From: Candidatus Hadersleviella danica
GTDB taxonomy: Bacteria > Chloroflexota > Anaerolineae > Promineifilales > Promineifilaceae
Assembly (NCBI GenBank): GCA_016711405.1
Contig: JADJSZ010000112.1
Coordinates: forward strand, 1 to 57,569
Direction of reading: 5' to 3'
Length of the DNA stretch: 57,569 nt
Shown here piece by piece: positions 8,925 to 18,272 of the stretch. A model generated the notes under the pieces. The model searched no databases. It worked only from the letters and a program-made list of their open reading frames with translations, and was not told the origin of the DNA. Position numbers and translations under genes: made by a program. Position 1 is the stretch's first letter. Every line of letters begins with the position of its first letter.

Positions 8925-11560
8925 CTACGGCTTTAGGACAAAGGGCAGGTAGATGGGATACACCACGGCCGGGATGGGTTCTACTTGGGTGGCCACGGCC
9001 GTGCCTGCCACAAACGCCACCTCATCACTCCAAACCCCATACCACGCATTGGTGATGGTTGTCGTTTCGGTGACGGCCGCTTGCACCACCCACTGCACCG
9101 TGGCACTGTCACCAGCGGCCATGCTCGGCCAGTACCAACTCACCACATCGCCAGACATGCTGTAGGGCATGGTGGCCGTGATAAACGTCGTGCCCGCCGG
9201 GAGCGTATCCGTCAGCCACACATTGCTGGTGGGGTCGCCTGTGGGATAGAGGTAGGTAATGGTCAGGGTGTAGGTGATGGGTTCGCCCGACAGCACTTGT
9301 GCAGGGGCTGTTTTGCTAATTTGGAAGCTGGCTGGCGTGGGCCAATCGGTGACAACCGTTTGCACGGCCGCGCCCGTCACCAACCCCACCTCGTCGCTTT
9401 GCACCCCATAGTCGCTGTTCACCACCGTTTGCGAAACGGCCGACGAAACGACCAATTGCACCATTTCATAGCCGCCATCGGCCAACGTCGGCCAGTGCCA
9501 TGTGACCACATCACCCACTAACGTGTAGGGCAGGGTGGCTGTGACAAAGCTCGTGCCAGCGGGCAAGGTGTCGGTCAGAACGACGTTGGTGGTGGGTTCG
9601 CCAAGCGGATGGGCATGGCTAATGGTCAGGGTGTAGGTGATGGGTTGCCCTGTCAACACCTCTTCGGCCCCGTTTTGCCCACGGCGAGGGTGTGTTCGGC
9701 CGCCATGACCACTGTTTCCACGGCCGCGCCCGTCACAAACGGCGCCTCATCGCTTTGCACCCCATAGTCGCTGTTGCTGATGGTTTGCGGGGTGGCTACC
9801 TCCACCACCAATTCCACGCTGGCCGAGGCGTTGGCGGCCAAACTCGCCCAATGCCAAGTCACCACATCACCCGTCAGGGTAAAGGGCAAGGTGGCCGTGA
9901 CCAAACTGCTCCCCACAGGCAACGTATCGGTCAAAATGACGTTGTGGGTAGCCGTGACCTCATTTTCATGGGTAATGGTCAGAGTATAGGTGATGGGTTC
10001 GCTGGCGTACACGGCCGCTGGCCCTTCTTTGTGGATGGCCAAGCTGTGCGCCATGAGTTGATAAGCGGCGAACACATCGAGGCGGCCGTGGCCGAAGACG
10101 TTGTTGGGCACGGCCGTGGGGCTATCCCCACCACACCCTTGGCTGGTGGTGCGCGGAACCGCGCCCCCATTCAGCAAGGTTTCCAACGCATCCACATCAC
10201 CAGCCAAACTGGGTTCGGCCGAGATGAGCAGAGCCACCGCCCCCGCCACATGGGGGCTAGCCATGCTCGTGCCGCTGGAGGAGCCATAGCCACCGCCGGG
10301 CGTGGAGGAGCGCACACCCACACCGGGCGCAGAAATATCGGGCTTCATCCGATTACTGCCATCCACTGTCACTTGCCCGCGACTGCTAAAGCCCGCAATG
10401 GTATCGCTGGCGTTGTTGCTCGTCGCTCCCACCGTATAAGTGGCATCATAAATGGCAGATGGCGTGTTGACCGTGTTGCAAGCAGAGCCAGAATTGCCCG
10501 CTGAAGAGACGACCATAATGCCAGCCGCACGCAGGTTTTCCACCACAGCTTGCATCACGGCAAAATTGCCTGTGTTACACCCTTCGCTAACTGGGCAACC
10601 CCACGAATTGTTGATGACGTGCGGGGCCATCGCTGGGCATTGGGTTGCTATCCGCCAAATCGGTAGGGGCGAGGAACCATTGGAAGCATTCGATGTAGGT
10701 GGTGGGGGTGCCGTTGCCCACATCCATGTTGCGGCAACCGACCCATTTGGCACCGGGGGCGACCCCAATTTGGTTGGCTCCCCCGTCATCGCCGACCATG
10801 GTGCCCATTGTATGCGTGCCGTGGCCATTGTCATCACAGGGGACAGTGCTGTTGAGGCCGCAAACGCCGCCATTGCCCGAGTGGATGGCATCGTGCCAGT
10901 TGTAGTTGTGGTCGGCCGTGCTCCCATTCCACCCCCGGTACTTGCCAATTAAGGCGGGGTGGTCCCAATCGTAGCCTGTATCTTGCCCTCCCACGACAGC
11001 GCCTTGGCCTGTGAACCCTTCTGCCCACATGCTGGGGGCATTAATTTTTTGCACACCCCATTCAATGGCCAAGAGTTCTAAGGCTTGTTCCATTTGCTCG
11101 TCCACCGAGGGTAGCTCGGGTAAGCGCACAATGGGATTGGCGTGCAAGTAGGCCACATCGTCGCGCTGGGCAAGTTGGGGGAGCAAAGCCAATTGGCCGC
11201 GCACCCAAATGGCGTTGGTGACCCAATAAGCGCGGTGGGGCAGGTTTTGGGCTTGCAGTTGGGCGAGGAGCGGGCCTTGGGAGGCGTTGGCCACGGCCGT
11301 TAACTGCTCGAACACGTATTGCCCCTTGGCTTCCTTGCTCCCCAAGTGGCTGGTATCGCCAATTTCCGCTTGGGCGGTTAGCTCAATGATAAACTCGACT
11401 TCGGCCGCATCCCCGCGCAGGTTCATCTCCTGCAACAAGGCGGGGTCTACTTTGCTCTCCCATGCGCCAGCAAGGGCCGTTTGGTCGGCCGTGGCCACCA
11501 CAACAGAGCGGCCAATAACAGCATCAACAACGAACTAGAACTGAGGATTTTGCGAAACAA
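8925..11560 (-). CDS. secreted subtilisin-like S8 protease with DUF11-type repeats (subtilase 1), frameshifted
   Basis: A signal peptide (FRKILSSSSLLMLLLAALL) starts with TTG at 11560, seven bases after AAGGAG. An inhibitor-like prodomain follows, then the peptidase S8 domain with all catalytic residues: Asp in GGQDTGYDWDHP, His in DDNGHGTHTMG, oxyanion Asn in INNSWG, and Ser in SSSGTSMASPHVAGA. Then come at least three DUF11-type beta-sandwich repeats (PITYTLTI...VTLTDTLPxGxxFVTAT pattern) and a C-terminus ending YPIYLPFVLKP. The frame changes near 11498, 10630 and 9660, each time with the consensus continuing; the last is in a GGGGCC run, suggesting sequencing indels. It is an exported protease for extracellular protein degradation or processing. 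The ending resembles that of subtilase 2. Confidence 0.85.
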
Positions 11561-11582
11561 CGGGTTACTCCTTAGGTAGCGG

Positions 11583-11674
11583 GTCAGCTAGTCAGTCTGT
11601 CAGCTTGTCAGCTAAAATGCTTAGGGGGTAGGATTACTCACTAACCACTAACCACTAACCACTAACTAACCACT
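11583..11674. repeat. period-7/8 repeats between divergent genes
   Basis: Units of the GTCAGCT/GTCAGTCT type (11583-11613), then CACTAAC/CACTAAC heptamers (about 11638-11672) that touch the start codon of the next gene. No promoter can be separated from the repeats. Confidence 0.75.
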
Positions 11675-12313
11675 ATGAAAATAAGCATTATTGGCACAGG
11701 ACGGATGGGGCGGACATTGGCCGCGCTTTGGGCGCAGTTGGGGCACGATGTTTTTCTGGGTTCGCGGGAGGCGGCCGTGGGACAACAGGTAGTGGCCGAA
11801 TTGGGGCATAACATACAGGGAGGCACACAGGCGGAGGCGGCCGAGTTCGGCTCTATTTTGCTCTTCGCCTTTCCGTGGCACGCTTTGATAGATGTGCAAC
11901 GGGCGGTGGGCCAACTGGAGGGCAAAATCATCCTCGATTGCATCAACCCCATCATGTCCAGTGGCAGTTTGGCCGTGGGGCACAAATGGTCGGCGGGGGA
12001 GGAGATTGCCCAGCAGTTCCCCCGTGCCCAAGTGGTCAAGGCGTTTAACACCCTTTATGTTGACCACCTGCGCCAGCCGTTGTTTGGGGGCAAACCCGCC
12101 ACCCTTTATTATTGCAGTGACCACACCCCAGCCAAAGAAGCCACGGCCGCACTCGGCTCACAAATGGGTTTGGCTCCTGTGGATTGCGGCCCTCTCAAAC
12201 ACGCCCGCTACCTCGAGCCATTGGCCGTCTTCTGGCTCCAAATGGCCTTCCACATGGGTTATGGCCCTGAGTTTGCGTTGCAATGGGTGGGGAGGGAGGG
12301 GGTTAGTGGTTAG
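11675..12313 (+). CDS. NADPH-dependent F420 reductase-like dinucleotide-binding protein
   Basis: This 212-residue single-domain Rossmann protein begins MKISIIGTGRMGRTLA, a GxGxxG NADP-binding loop, followed by the second strand with LGSR (LGSRE, residues 28-32), a usual 2'-phosphate contact. KAFNTLYVDHL near residue 122 matches the KaFNt motif shared by F420:NADP oxidoreductases and STEAP-type ferric reductases. The likely reaction is hydride exchange between NADPH and F420 or another acceptor. Use of F420 is plausible in Chloroflexota but no F420 biosynthesis gene is in the window. The last codons (GVSG) and the stop lie inside the following GTTAGTG repeat array, so the C-terminus has been rewritten by the repeat. 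Confidence 0.8.
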   Translation: MKISIIGTGRMGRTLAALWAQLGHDVFLGSREAAVGQQVVAELGHNIQGGTQAEAAEFGSILLFAFPWHALIDVQRAVGQLEGKIILDCINPIMSSGSLAVGHKWSAGEEIAQQFPRAQVVKAFNTLYVDHLRQPLFGGKPATLYYCSDHTPAKEATAALGSQMGLAPVDCGPLKHARYLEPLAVFWLQMAFHMGYGPEFALQWVGREGVSG

Positions 12314-12396
12314 TGGTTAGTGGTTAGTGGCTAGTGAAAAGTGAGAAGTTGTAAGTCAGTAGCCTTTCACCTTTCACTTTTCACCTTTTACTATTT
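12298..12396. repeat. GTTAGTG and TTTTCAC period-7 repeats
   Basis: GGTTAGT heptamers (12298-12336) overlap the stop codon of the oxidoreductase. They are followed by TTTCACC/TTTTCAC units up to the DUF58 stop on the other strand. The gap is convergent. Confidence 0.8.
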
Positions 12397-13665
12397 TCAG
12401 CTACTCAGCACGGCCGTTAAATCATCCCCATTGTTGACCACATAAGCCCCCGTGCCGCTGGCGCGGAGGAGACCATAGAGGGTATCGGCCGAGCGTTGCA
12501 CCCCAAACGAATGGGGATTCACCAACACCGTCACGACGCGCAAGCCGCGCTGTTTGAGATTGCGTGCGGCGGCCGCCCACGCCTCCCGCGCCGTCGGCGT
12601 GACCACAATAATCGTAGACCCTCGAGGGAGCAGGTGCGCCTCCGCCTGCAACATATGCTCCAATTGCATCTTCCCCTCTGCCCGCAAGACCGAAAGCGTC
12701 TCAAAAATGCGGTTTTGTTGCCGCTCACCTCGGTCGGGTTGCACAATTTCGTTGCTCTGCCCATAAGCCAGCATCCCCACGGAGCGGTCTAACCGCAAAA
12801 AGTATTGCGCCAGCGACTCGGCAATGGCAACGGTGTACTCTTCCGTCGTGGGGGGCAAATGGAACTCTTGTCGTTGCATGAGCGTGGCCATATCTATTTC
12901 GTTGAGCGAATAGCCCGCCTCGATGGGGGCATAGCCATAGCGAACATGCTCGTAGAGTGACATATCGGGCACAATCCACACATCGGCCATCGGGTCTAGC
13001 TCAAACTCTTTGACGATGAGCCGACTGCGCCGTGCTGTACTGCGCCAATGGATGCGGCTGTAGCTATCCCCCGGCGCGTAATCGCGCACGCCCGAGGCGT
13101 TGGTGGTGATGTAATGGGTGCGCCGGCGCAACGCATCGCCACCGGGCAACAGCCCTTGGGGGAGGAGAAAGTTATAAATGTCGAAGGTGAGGGGGTAGAC
13201 AACGACGTTGGTGGTGGCATCCAACGGCCGTTCCAGCGTAAACAAACCAAACGGGTCGCTGGTGCGGAGCATCATGGGGCCGAGTTGGTAACGGCCGCGT
13301 TGTTGGCACACCGTGTTCACCCGCCACGAATGGTCGCCCTTCGGCCACATGCCATTCACCACATAGCTGGCGCGATGGGCGGGCACTGTCGAAAAATCGC
13401 GCACCTCCAGCCACAATTTGGGGATGTAGCTGTTGTTTTGCACCCGAAAACGCTCTTCCAACGGCCGTCCCACCTGCGTCCGCCGCGTGCGCGTCAGTCG
13501 CGAAAGGCTCACCCAACGCATACTCGTCCACGCCCACAAAAACGACACAATCAGCGTCAGTCCCCAAAAATAGGAAGCGTAAAACAACAGGTCGCGCCCT
13601 GTGAACAAGCCACCCACAAAGGAGAGGATGGCCAGTAGGAAAACAACAATTCGGCGGTGACGCAT
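12397..13665 (-). CDS. DUF58 domain-containing membrane protein (MoxR partner)
   Basis: This 422-residue protein has two N-terminal membrane segments (about residues 7-22 and 28-46), a beta-rich middle region, and the DUF58 signature YAPGDSYSRIHWRSTARRS (about residues 195-213). A vWA-like C-terminal half follows. DUF58 proteins are regularly encoded next to MoxR AAA+ ATPases and are thought to act with them in cofactor insertion or assembly of surface complexes. The moxR gene lies directly upstream on the same strand, separated by about 70 bases of repeats. No vWA or transglutaminase partner gene follows. The reading frame is intact. Confidence 0.9.
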   Translation of the reverse strand: MRHRRIVVFLLAILSFVGGLFTGRDLLFYASYFWGLTLIVSFLWAWTSMRWVSLSRLTRTRRTQVGRPLEERFRVQNNSYIPKLWLEVRDFSTVPAHRASYVVNGMWPKGDHSWRVNTVCQQRGRYQLGPMMLRTSDPFGLFTLERPLDATTNVVVYPLTFDIYNFLLPQGLLPGGDALRRRTHYITTNASGVRDYAPGDSYSRIHWRSTARRSRLIVKEFELDPMADVWIVPDMSLYEHVRYGYAPIEAGYSLNEIDMATLMQRQEFHLPPTTEEYTVAIAESLAQYFLRLDRSVGMLAYGQSNEIVQPDRGERQQNRIFETLSVLRAEGKMQLEHMLQAEAHLLPRGSTIIVVTPTAREAWAAAARNLKQRGLRVVTVLVNPHSFGVQRSADTLYGLLRASGTGAYVVNNGDDLTAVLSS

Positions 13666-13671
13666 GGGGAA

Positions 13672-13737
13672 AGTGGTTAGTGGTTAGTGGTTAGTGATTA
13701 GTGGCTTTTCTAGCCACTAGCCACTAACCACTCGCCA
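13672..13737. repeat. GTTAGTG/CCACTAA repeat pair
   Basis: GTTAGTGGTTAGTGG-type heptamers followed by their complement (GCCACTAACCACT) make an inverted arrangement between moxR and the DUF58 gene. Confidence 0.75.
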
Positions 13738-14673
13738 CTAGGCTGTGGGTACGGGCACTTGATTGAGCAATTCGTCCACAATCGCATCCGCATCAATGTC
13801 TTTGATACGGGCGGCCGGGCCGACGATGATGCGGTGGGCGAGAGCCGCTTTGGCGAGCGCTTTCACGTCGTCGGGCAGGACAAAATCACGGCCGAGCAAC
13901 GCCGCCCGCGCTTGCCCCAGCCGATACAAGGCCAACGCCCCCCGCGAGCTAGAGCCAAGGTAAACATCGTGGTGGTCGCGGGTACGGCGCACCAATTCGA
14001 CGATGTACTCCTTCACTTTGAGATCCATGTGAATTTCGCGCACGGCCGCTTGCGTGGCCAACAACTCCTCCACCGACACCACCTGCCCCAACGCATCCAG
14101 CGGATGGGTGCGTTGTTGGCTATCCAAAATCGCCACCTCCTGCTCTTTGTTGGGGTAGCCCAAGCGAATGCGGAGCATGAAACGGTCTAATTGCGCCTCG
14201 GGCAAGGGGAATGTTCCCTCATATTCGATGGGGTTTTGGGTGGCCAGCACCATAAAAGGGGAAGCCAGCGCATAGGTCGTCCCGTCCACTGTCACCTGCT
14301 GTTCCGCCATCGCTTCCAGCAGGGCGGATTGGGTTTTGGGGGTGGCGCGGTTGATCTCGTCGGCCAGCACAATTTGGGCGTGGATGGGGCCGGGGCGGAA
14401 TTCAAACTCGAGTGTTTTTTGGTTAAACACGGAAACACCCGTCACATCTGTGGGGAGCATGTCTGGTGTGAATTGGATGCGCTTAAAGTCGCATCCCACC
14501 GATTTGGCAATCGCTTTGGCCAAAACTGTTTTGCCCACGCCGGGCACGTCTTCGATGAGCATGTGCCCTTGGCACAACAAACCGAGAACGGTCAGTTGCA
14601 CCGACGGCCGTTTCCCCACAATCACTCGCTCCACATTTTCGACAATCTTGTTGGCAATTGCTTGAATATCCAT
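13738..14673 (-). CDS. MoxR family AAA+ ATPase
   Basis: At 311 residues it is the full length for MoxR. Walker A is EDVPGVGKT (residues 41-49), Walker B is ADEINRA (about 104-110), and sensor 1 is LATQNPIEYEGT (about 147-158). The C-terminal lid domain follows, with a conserved RTR near residue 220 and SRGALAL. It works as a hexameric chaperone-like ATPase in the cytoplasm with the DUF58 membrane protein encoded just downstream. The start at 14673 follows a repeat array; no clear Shine-Dalgarno site is visible. Confidence 0.93.
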   Translation of the reverse strand: MDIQAIANKIVENVERVIVGKRPSVQLTVLGLLCQGHMLIEDVPGVGKTVLAKAIAKSVGCDFKRIQFTPDMLPTDVTGVSVFNQKTLEFEFRPGPIHAQIVLADEINRATPKTQSALLEAMAEQQVTVDGTTYALASPFMVLATQNPIEYEGTFPLPEAQLDRFMLRIRLGYPNKEQEVAILDSQQRTHPLDALGQVVSVEELLATQAAVREIHMDLKVKEYIVELVRRTRDHHDVYLGSSSRGALALYRLGQARAALLGRDFVLPDDVKALAKAALAHRIIVGPAARIKDIDADAIVDELLNQVPVPTA

Positions 14674-14674
14674 A

Positions 14675-14745
14675 GGTAGCTGGTCAGTCTGTCAGTCGGT
14701 CAGTCTATCAGCCAAACGACTGATAGACTGACCGACTGATAGACT
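14675..14745. repeat. GTCAGTC-type period-8 repeats, inverted
   Basis: GTCAGTCTGTCAGTCGGTCAGTCT followed by GACTGATAGACTGACC-like complement: a direct repeat array folded into a hairpin between smpB and moxR. Similar arrays are at about 18030-18075 and 50475-50513. Confidence 0.75.
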
Positions 14746-15210
14746 TTATCGGTATTTCTCCCGCAGAGCGCGTTCGAGTTGGCGTTTAGAATCTTTTTCG
14801 GCCAAGCTTTGCCGTTTGTCATACAGCTTTTTGCCTCGGGCAATGGCTAGTTCGACTTTGGCACGGCCGTCTTTTAAGTACAGTCGGGTCGGGATAATCG
14901 TCACGCCGCTTTCCTGTGTTTCGCGCACCAGCTTGCTGATTTCGCGCTTGTGCAGGAGGAGTTTACGCGGCCGTTCGGGTTCGTGGTTTTCGCGGTTGCC
15001 CTGTTCGTAAGGGGAGATGTGGGCATCGTACAGCCACATTTCCCCATTTTGCACCCGCGCATAGGCGCGTTTCAAGTCCACCCGGTTCAGCCGAATGGAT
15101 TTAATTTCAGTGCCAGTCAGTACCATGCCCGCCTCAAACCGCTCACTGAGATGATACTCGTGGCTGGCCTTGCGGTTGGTGTTGACGGTTTTAATGCCTT
15201 TTTGGTACAT
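14746..15210 (-). CDS. smpB: SsrA-binding protein SmpB
   Basis: This 154-residue protein binds tmRNA and brings it to stalled ribosomes for trans-translation. The N-terminal core NRKASHEYHLSERFEAGMVL, the central GTEIKSIRLNRVDLKRAYA and the later ISPYEQGNRENHEP are family hallmarks. The basic tail ends RALREKYR. I place the start at 15210 (MYQKGIKTVN), because the longer open frame up to 15309 translates the intergenic AGAAGAGGG and TTTTCAC repeats. The tmRNA gene itself is not in the window. Confidence 0.95.
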   Translation of the reverse strand: MYQKGIKTVNTNRKASHEYHLSERFEAGMVLTGTEIKSIRLNRVDLKRAYARVQNGEMWLYDAHISPYEQGNRENHEPERPRKLLLHKREISKLVRETQESGVTIIPTRLYLKDGRAKVELAIARGKKLYDKRQSLAEKDSKRQLERALREKYR

Positions 15211-15212
15211 GG

Positions 15213-15323
15213 GGGAAGAGAGAGAAGAGGGAAGAGAGAAGAGGGAGGGTAAAAGGTGAAAAGTGAAAGGTAAAAAGTAGGTGGTTGGAGCGAACTTTTC
15301 ACTTCTCACTTTTCACTTCTTAC
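15213..15323. repeat. GAGAAGAGG and TGAAAAG repeats
   Basis: Purine repeats (AAGAGAGAAGAGGGA units) and then GTGAAAA/TTTTCAC heptamers in inverted orientation fill the gap between smpB and the S41 protease. Confidence 0.75.
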
Positions 15324-16706
15324 TTATTCACCATTGTTGATGTAATCGAGAGCGCGTTGCAGTTGGTTGTCGTCTTCCGAGCCGAGGAGGGCGTTGGGTG
15401 GGTCGAGGGGGACGACGATGTCGGGGGCTAGTCCCTCACCATTGATGTTGGCGTTGGCAGGCGTGTACCAGCGGGCAATCGTGATGCGTAACTCGGAGCC
15501 ATCGGGCAAGGAGCGAATTTGTTGCACGGAGCCTTTGCCAAATGTTTGTTCGCCAATGAGAATGGCACGGCCGTTGTCGCGCAACGCCCCCGCCACCAAT
15601 TCCGAAGCACTGGCACTGCCCCCATTGACCAACACCACCAGCGGAATATCCTCGGCAATGTCGCCATCGTCGGCCGTAAACGATGTGTCAAAATTGCCGT
15701 TGTTGCTCCGCTCGTACAAAACGACTGATTCGGGCAAGAAGATATCGGCAATGGCCACCGACGCATCTAAAAAGCCACCGGGGTTATCGCGCAAATCGAG
15801 AATAAACGCACTCGGGTTTTGGGCCATCAACTCGGTGACAGCTTGCAGGACGCTTTCTTCTAAATTAAAGGCGGCAAAGGTTGAAAGGCGCAAATAAGCC
15901 ACATCGCCAATCATGGCCGTTTCGATGATGGGGATTTCGATGCGGGCGCGGGTAATCGTCACCTCGAATGGTTCAACCCCTTCACGGCCGATGAGCAAGC
16001 GCACCACTGTGCCACCCGGCCCGCGCACTTTGGAGATGGCTTCGTCGAGCGTTTGGCCAATAATGTCCTCGCCATCTATCCCCAAAATGAGGTCGCCGGG
16101 GAGCAAGCCAGCGCGTTGGGCGGGTTGGTTGTCAATCGGCCGTGTAATTTCGATGAACCCATCGTCATTTTCGCGCACAAATGCCCCAATCCCCTCATAT
16201 GCCCCTTCCAACGATTCCCGCTCGCGGGCGGCTAGTTCGGGGTCGAGAAAGCGGGTGTAGGGGTCGTCCAAGGTGGCCAAAGTCGCTTCGATGAGGGCGT
16301 AATTGAGCGTGGTCTCATCGGGCAAATCGCCATCAAAATCTTCTTCGAGCTGTTCCACCACCCGCCAAAACAGATCCAAATCCTCGGCGCTCAAATCGGT
16401 GAGGGGCGGGGGCAGGGGGGCGGCGGCCGTGGGGGTGGGAGCGGCCGTTTCGGCCGTCTGCCCGCTTTCCGCAGGCACTGTCACTTCCACTTGGACAGGA
16501 ACCTCGACCTCTACCTCTACAGGAACTTCCCGCACCACTTCCACCTCGCGGGTCACTTCCACTTCGATGGTCTCTGGTTCAGCCAATAAAAAGGTGTCGG
16601 TGACCATGCCCAAGGCAAAGGAAGCCCCCCCGACAATGACCAAGACAATGAGGGCCACAATGCCCAGCATAATTTTTTGTCCCGTTGATAACCCGTTGTT
16701 GTTCAT
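15324..16706 (-). CDS. S41 family C-terminal processing protease, paralogue A
   Basis: This is a CtpA/Prc-type serine protease of about 460 residues, starting at MNNNGLSTGQ. A membrane anchor lies near residues 12-33. A striking stalk of EVEVTREVEV/VEVPV-type repeats (about residues 46-78) links it to the enzyme. A PDZ domain (ENDDGFIEITRPID, about 170-240) precedes the S41 core with catalytic Ser in NGGSASASELVAGAL and Lys in QTFGKGSVQQ. These enzymes cleave C-terminal tails of exported proteins outside the membrane. The gene directly upstream (16769) is a shorter paralogue on the same strand, 63 bases away from the chosen start, so the pair is probably cotranscribed. Confidence 0.92.
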   Translation of the reverse strand: MNNNGLSTGQKIMLGIVALIVLVIVGGASFALGMVTDTFLLAEPETIEVEVTREVEVVREVPVEVEVEVPVQVEVTVPAESGQTAETAAPTPTAAAPLPPPLTDLSAEDLDLFWRVVEQLEEDFDGDLPDETTLNYALIEATLATLDDPYTRFLDPELAARERESLEGAYEGIGAFVRENDDGFIEITRPIDNQPAQRAGLLPGDLILGIDGEDIIGQTLDEAISKVRGPGGTVVRLLIGREGVEPFEVTITRARIEIPIIETAMIGDVAYLRLSTFAAFNLEESVLQAVTELMAQNPSAFILDLRDNPGGFLDASVAIADIFLPESVVLYERSNNGNFDTSFTADDGDIAEDIPLVVLVNGGSASASELVAGALRDNGRAILIGEQTFGKGSVQQIRSLPDGSELRITIARWYTPANANINGEGLAPDIVVPLDPPNALLGSEDDNQLQRALDYINNGE

Positions 16707-16768
16707 AAATTTACCTGTGCATTTATCCGATTTTTCAAACCCAAAGGACAATTAAAAAGGGACAATTA

Positions 16769-17977
16769 CTAATCCCCACTTTTCAGATACAAAACAGCTT
16801 CCTCCAAAACGACATCACGGCCGCTGGCCACTTCCTCGGCCGTGGGCTGGCGCAAAATATCAGGGGTCAGCCCTTGCTGGTCAATCTGGTGGCGGTTGGG
16901 CGTGTACCACCGCGCCGAAGTGATGTGAACCGAGGAGCCATCACTGAGATTGAAGATGAGTTGCACCGAGCCTTTGCCAAACGTTTGGCTCCCCAACAGC
17001 GGCGCACGGCCAGAATCCTGCAACGCCCCCGCCAAAATCTCGGCCGCGCTGGCCGACGAGCCATCTACCAAAACCACCAGTGGAATGGTGGGGGCAATGT
17101 CGCCGGGGGTGGCGCGATAGGTGTGTTCGCCATCCCGTTTGCTCTGTTGGTAGAGCAAATCCCCTTCGCTGATGAACAAATCGGCCACTTCGACGGCCGT
17201 TTCCACCAGCCCACCCCCATTGCCCCGCAAATCCAAAATAATGCCCGTCACCCCTTGTCCTTGCAAATTATTGAGGGCATCCGCCATCTCGCCGCCGCTT
17301 TCGCCGCTAAACCGTGTGAGGTGAATGTACCCTATCGTCGGCTCGTCGGGCAACAAGCGCGAAATAACCGAAGGGATGAGAATATCGCCCCGCACAATGG
17401 CAATCTCCACGGATTCAGCGTCTTCAGGCAGGCGCACCGTCAGGCGCACCGTCGTTCCTTTTTCGCCGCGCACCATTTGGGCAATTTCTTCGGTGGTCAG
17501 GGTGGCGGCAATGGCCACGCCATCTACGGCCAGCAAAATATGGCCATCCACAATGCCCGCCTCGGCCGCTGGGTTGCCCGGAATAGGGGTTAAAATCGCC
17601 TCGCCCGCTTCGTTGCGGCTAATGGTTGCCCCAATGCCGCCAAAATTGCCCCGCAAGCTAATTTGTTCATCTTGGGTGACGACTGGCTCCAAAAAGATGG
17701 TGTAGGGGTCATCCAACGAAGCCATCGCCCCCCGAATAAGGGCATAGCTCAATTTTTCTGGGGGTGGCATCTCGCCCAAAAAGTTGTCATTAACCAGTTG
17801 CCATGCCTCGTTGAACAAGGCCATCTCCCCGCCAGCGGCTGAGGCAATCCCCGCCACGGGCTGGTTGCCCCGCACAAAAGCCACATAGTCGTTGGTAAAG
17901 TAGCCCGCCAAAAAGGAGACAATGGGCAACAAAACCGCCAAAATGGTGATGACAATCCGCCGTTCGCGTTCTGACAT
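16769..17977 (-). CDS. S41 family C-terminal processing protease, paralogue B
   Basis: This 402-residue protein has an N-terminal membrane anchor (TILAVLLPIVSFLAGYF, residues 11-27), a PDZ domain (about 120-205) and an S41 peptidase core. The catalytic Ser is in VDGSSASAAEILAGAL and the Lys in QTFGKGSVQL. It lacks the EVEV stalk of paralogue A, so its active site should sit closer to the membrane. The tandem arrangement suggests duplication and division of substrates. The C-terminus ends YLKSGD, close to the YINNGE of paralogue A. The frame is intact. Confidence 0.92.
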   Translation of the reverse strand: MSERERRIVITILAVLLPIVSFLAGYFTNDYVAFVRGNQPVAGIASAAGGEMALFNEAWQLVNDNFLGEMPPPEKLSYALIRGAMASLDDPYTIFLEPVVTQDEQISLRGNFGGIGATISRNEAGEAILTPIPGNPAAEAGIVDGHILLAVDGVAIAATLTTEEIAQMVRGEKGTTVRLTVRLPEDAESVEIAIVRGDILIPSVISRLLPDEPTIGYIHLTRFSGESGGEMADALNNLQGQGVTGIILDLRGNGGGLVETAVEVADLFISEGDLLYQQSKRDGEHTYRATPGDIAPTIPLVVLVDGSSASAAEILAGALQDSGRAPLLGSQTFGKGSVQLIFNLSDGSSVHITSARWYTPNRHQIDQQGLTPDILRQPTAEEVASGRDVVLEEAVLYLKSGD

Positions 17978-17981
17978 GAGG

Positions 17982-18262
17982 AATTGTGAATTGTGAATTG
18001 TGAATGATGAATGGTGAATTGTGAATGGAGCCGACTGACAGACTGACAGACTGAAAGACTAACCAACTGACAGACTAAAAAACTACCTTGCGAGGCGGAT
18101 TGTAGCACAGGGAGGGCATGGCGCAATTGGGCTAAATAACTGCTCACAAATGGGGTATACTCAGGGGTCACACGCCGTAAGCCATAAGCTGTAAGCAAAT
18201 CATTTTTTAGAGAGATAACCGTTAACAGCTAAAGGCTAAAAGCTAATAGCTGATAGCTAAAA
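17982..18262. repeat. three repeat arrays between the S41 operon and obgE
   Basis: GTGAATT heptamers (17984-18028), then period-8 GACTGACA units (about 18030-18075), then TAAGCCG/TAAGCTG and GCTAAAA/GCTAATA units (about 18176-18262) up to obgE. The stretch 18080-18170 is unremarkable. As the gap is divergent, promoters for both directions must lie in or near these arrays. Confidence 0.75.
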
Positions 18263-18272
18263 GCAAAACACC

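Noticed and set aside
11638..11674. Short tandem units that at first look like a CRISPR leader or array
   Set aside because: Units are 7 bases without spacers; no 25-40 base repeat with unique spacers and no cas gene occurs anywhere in the window.
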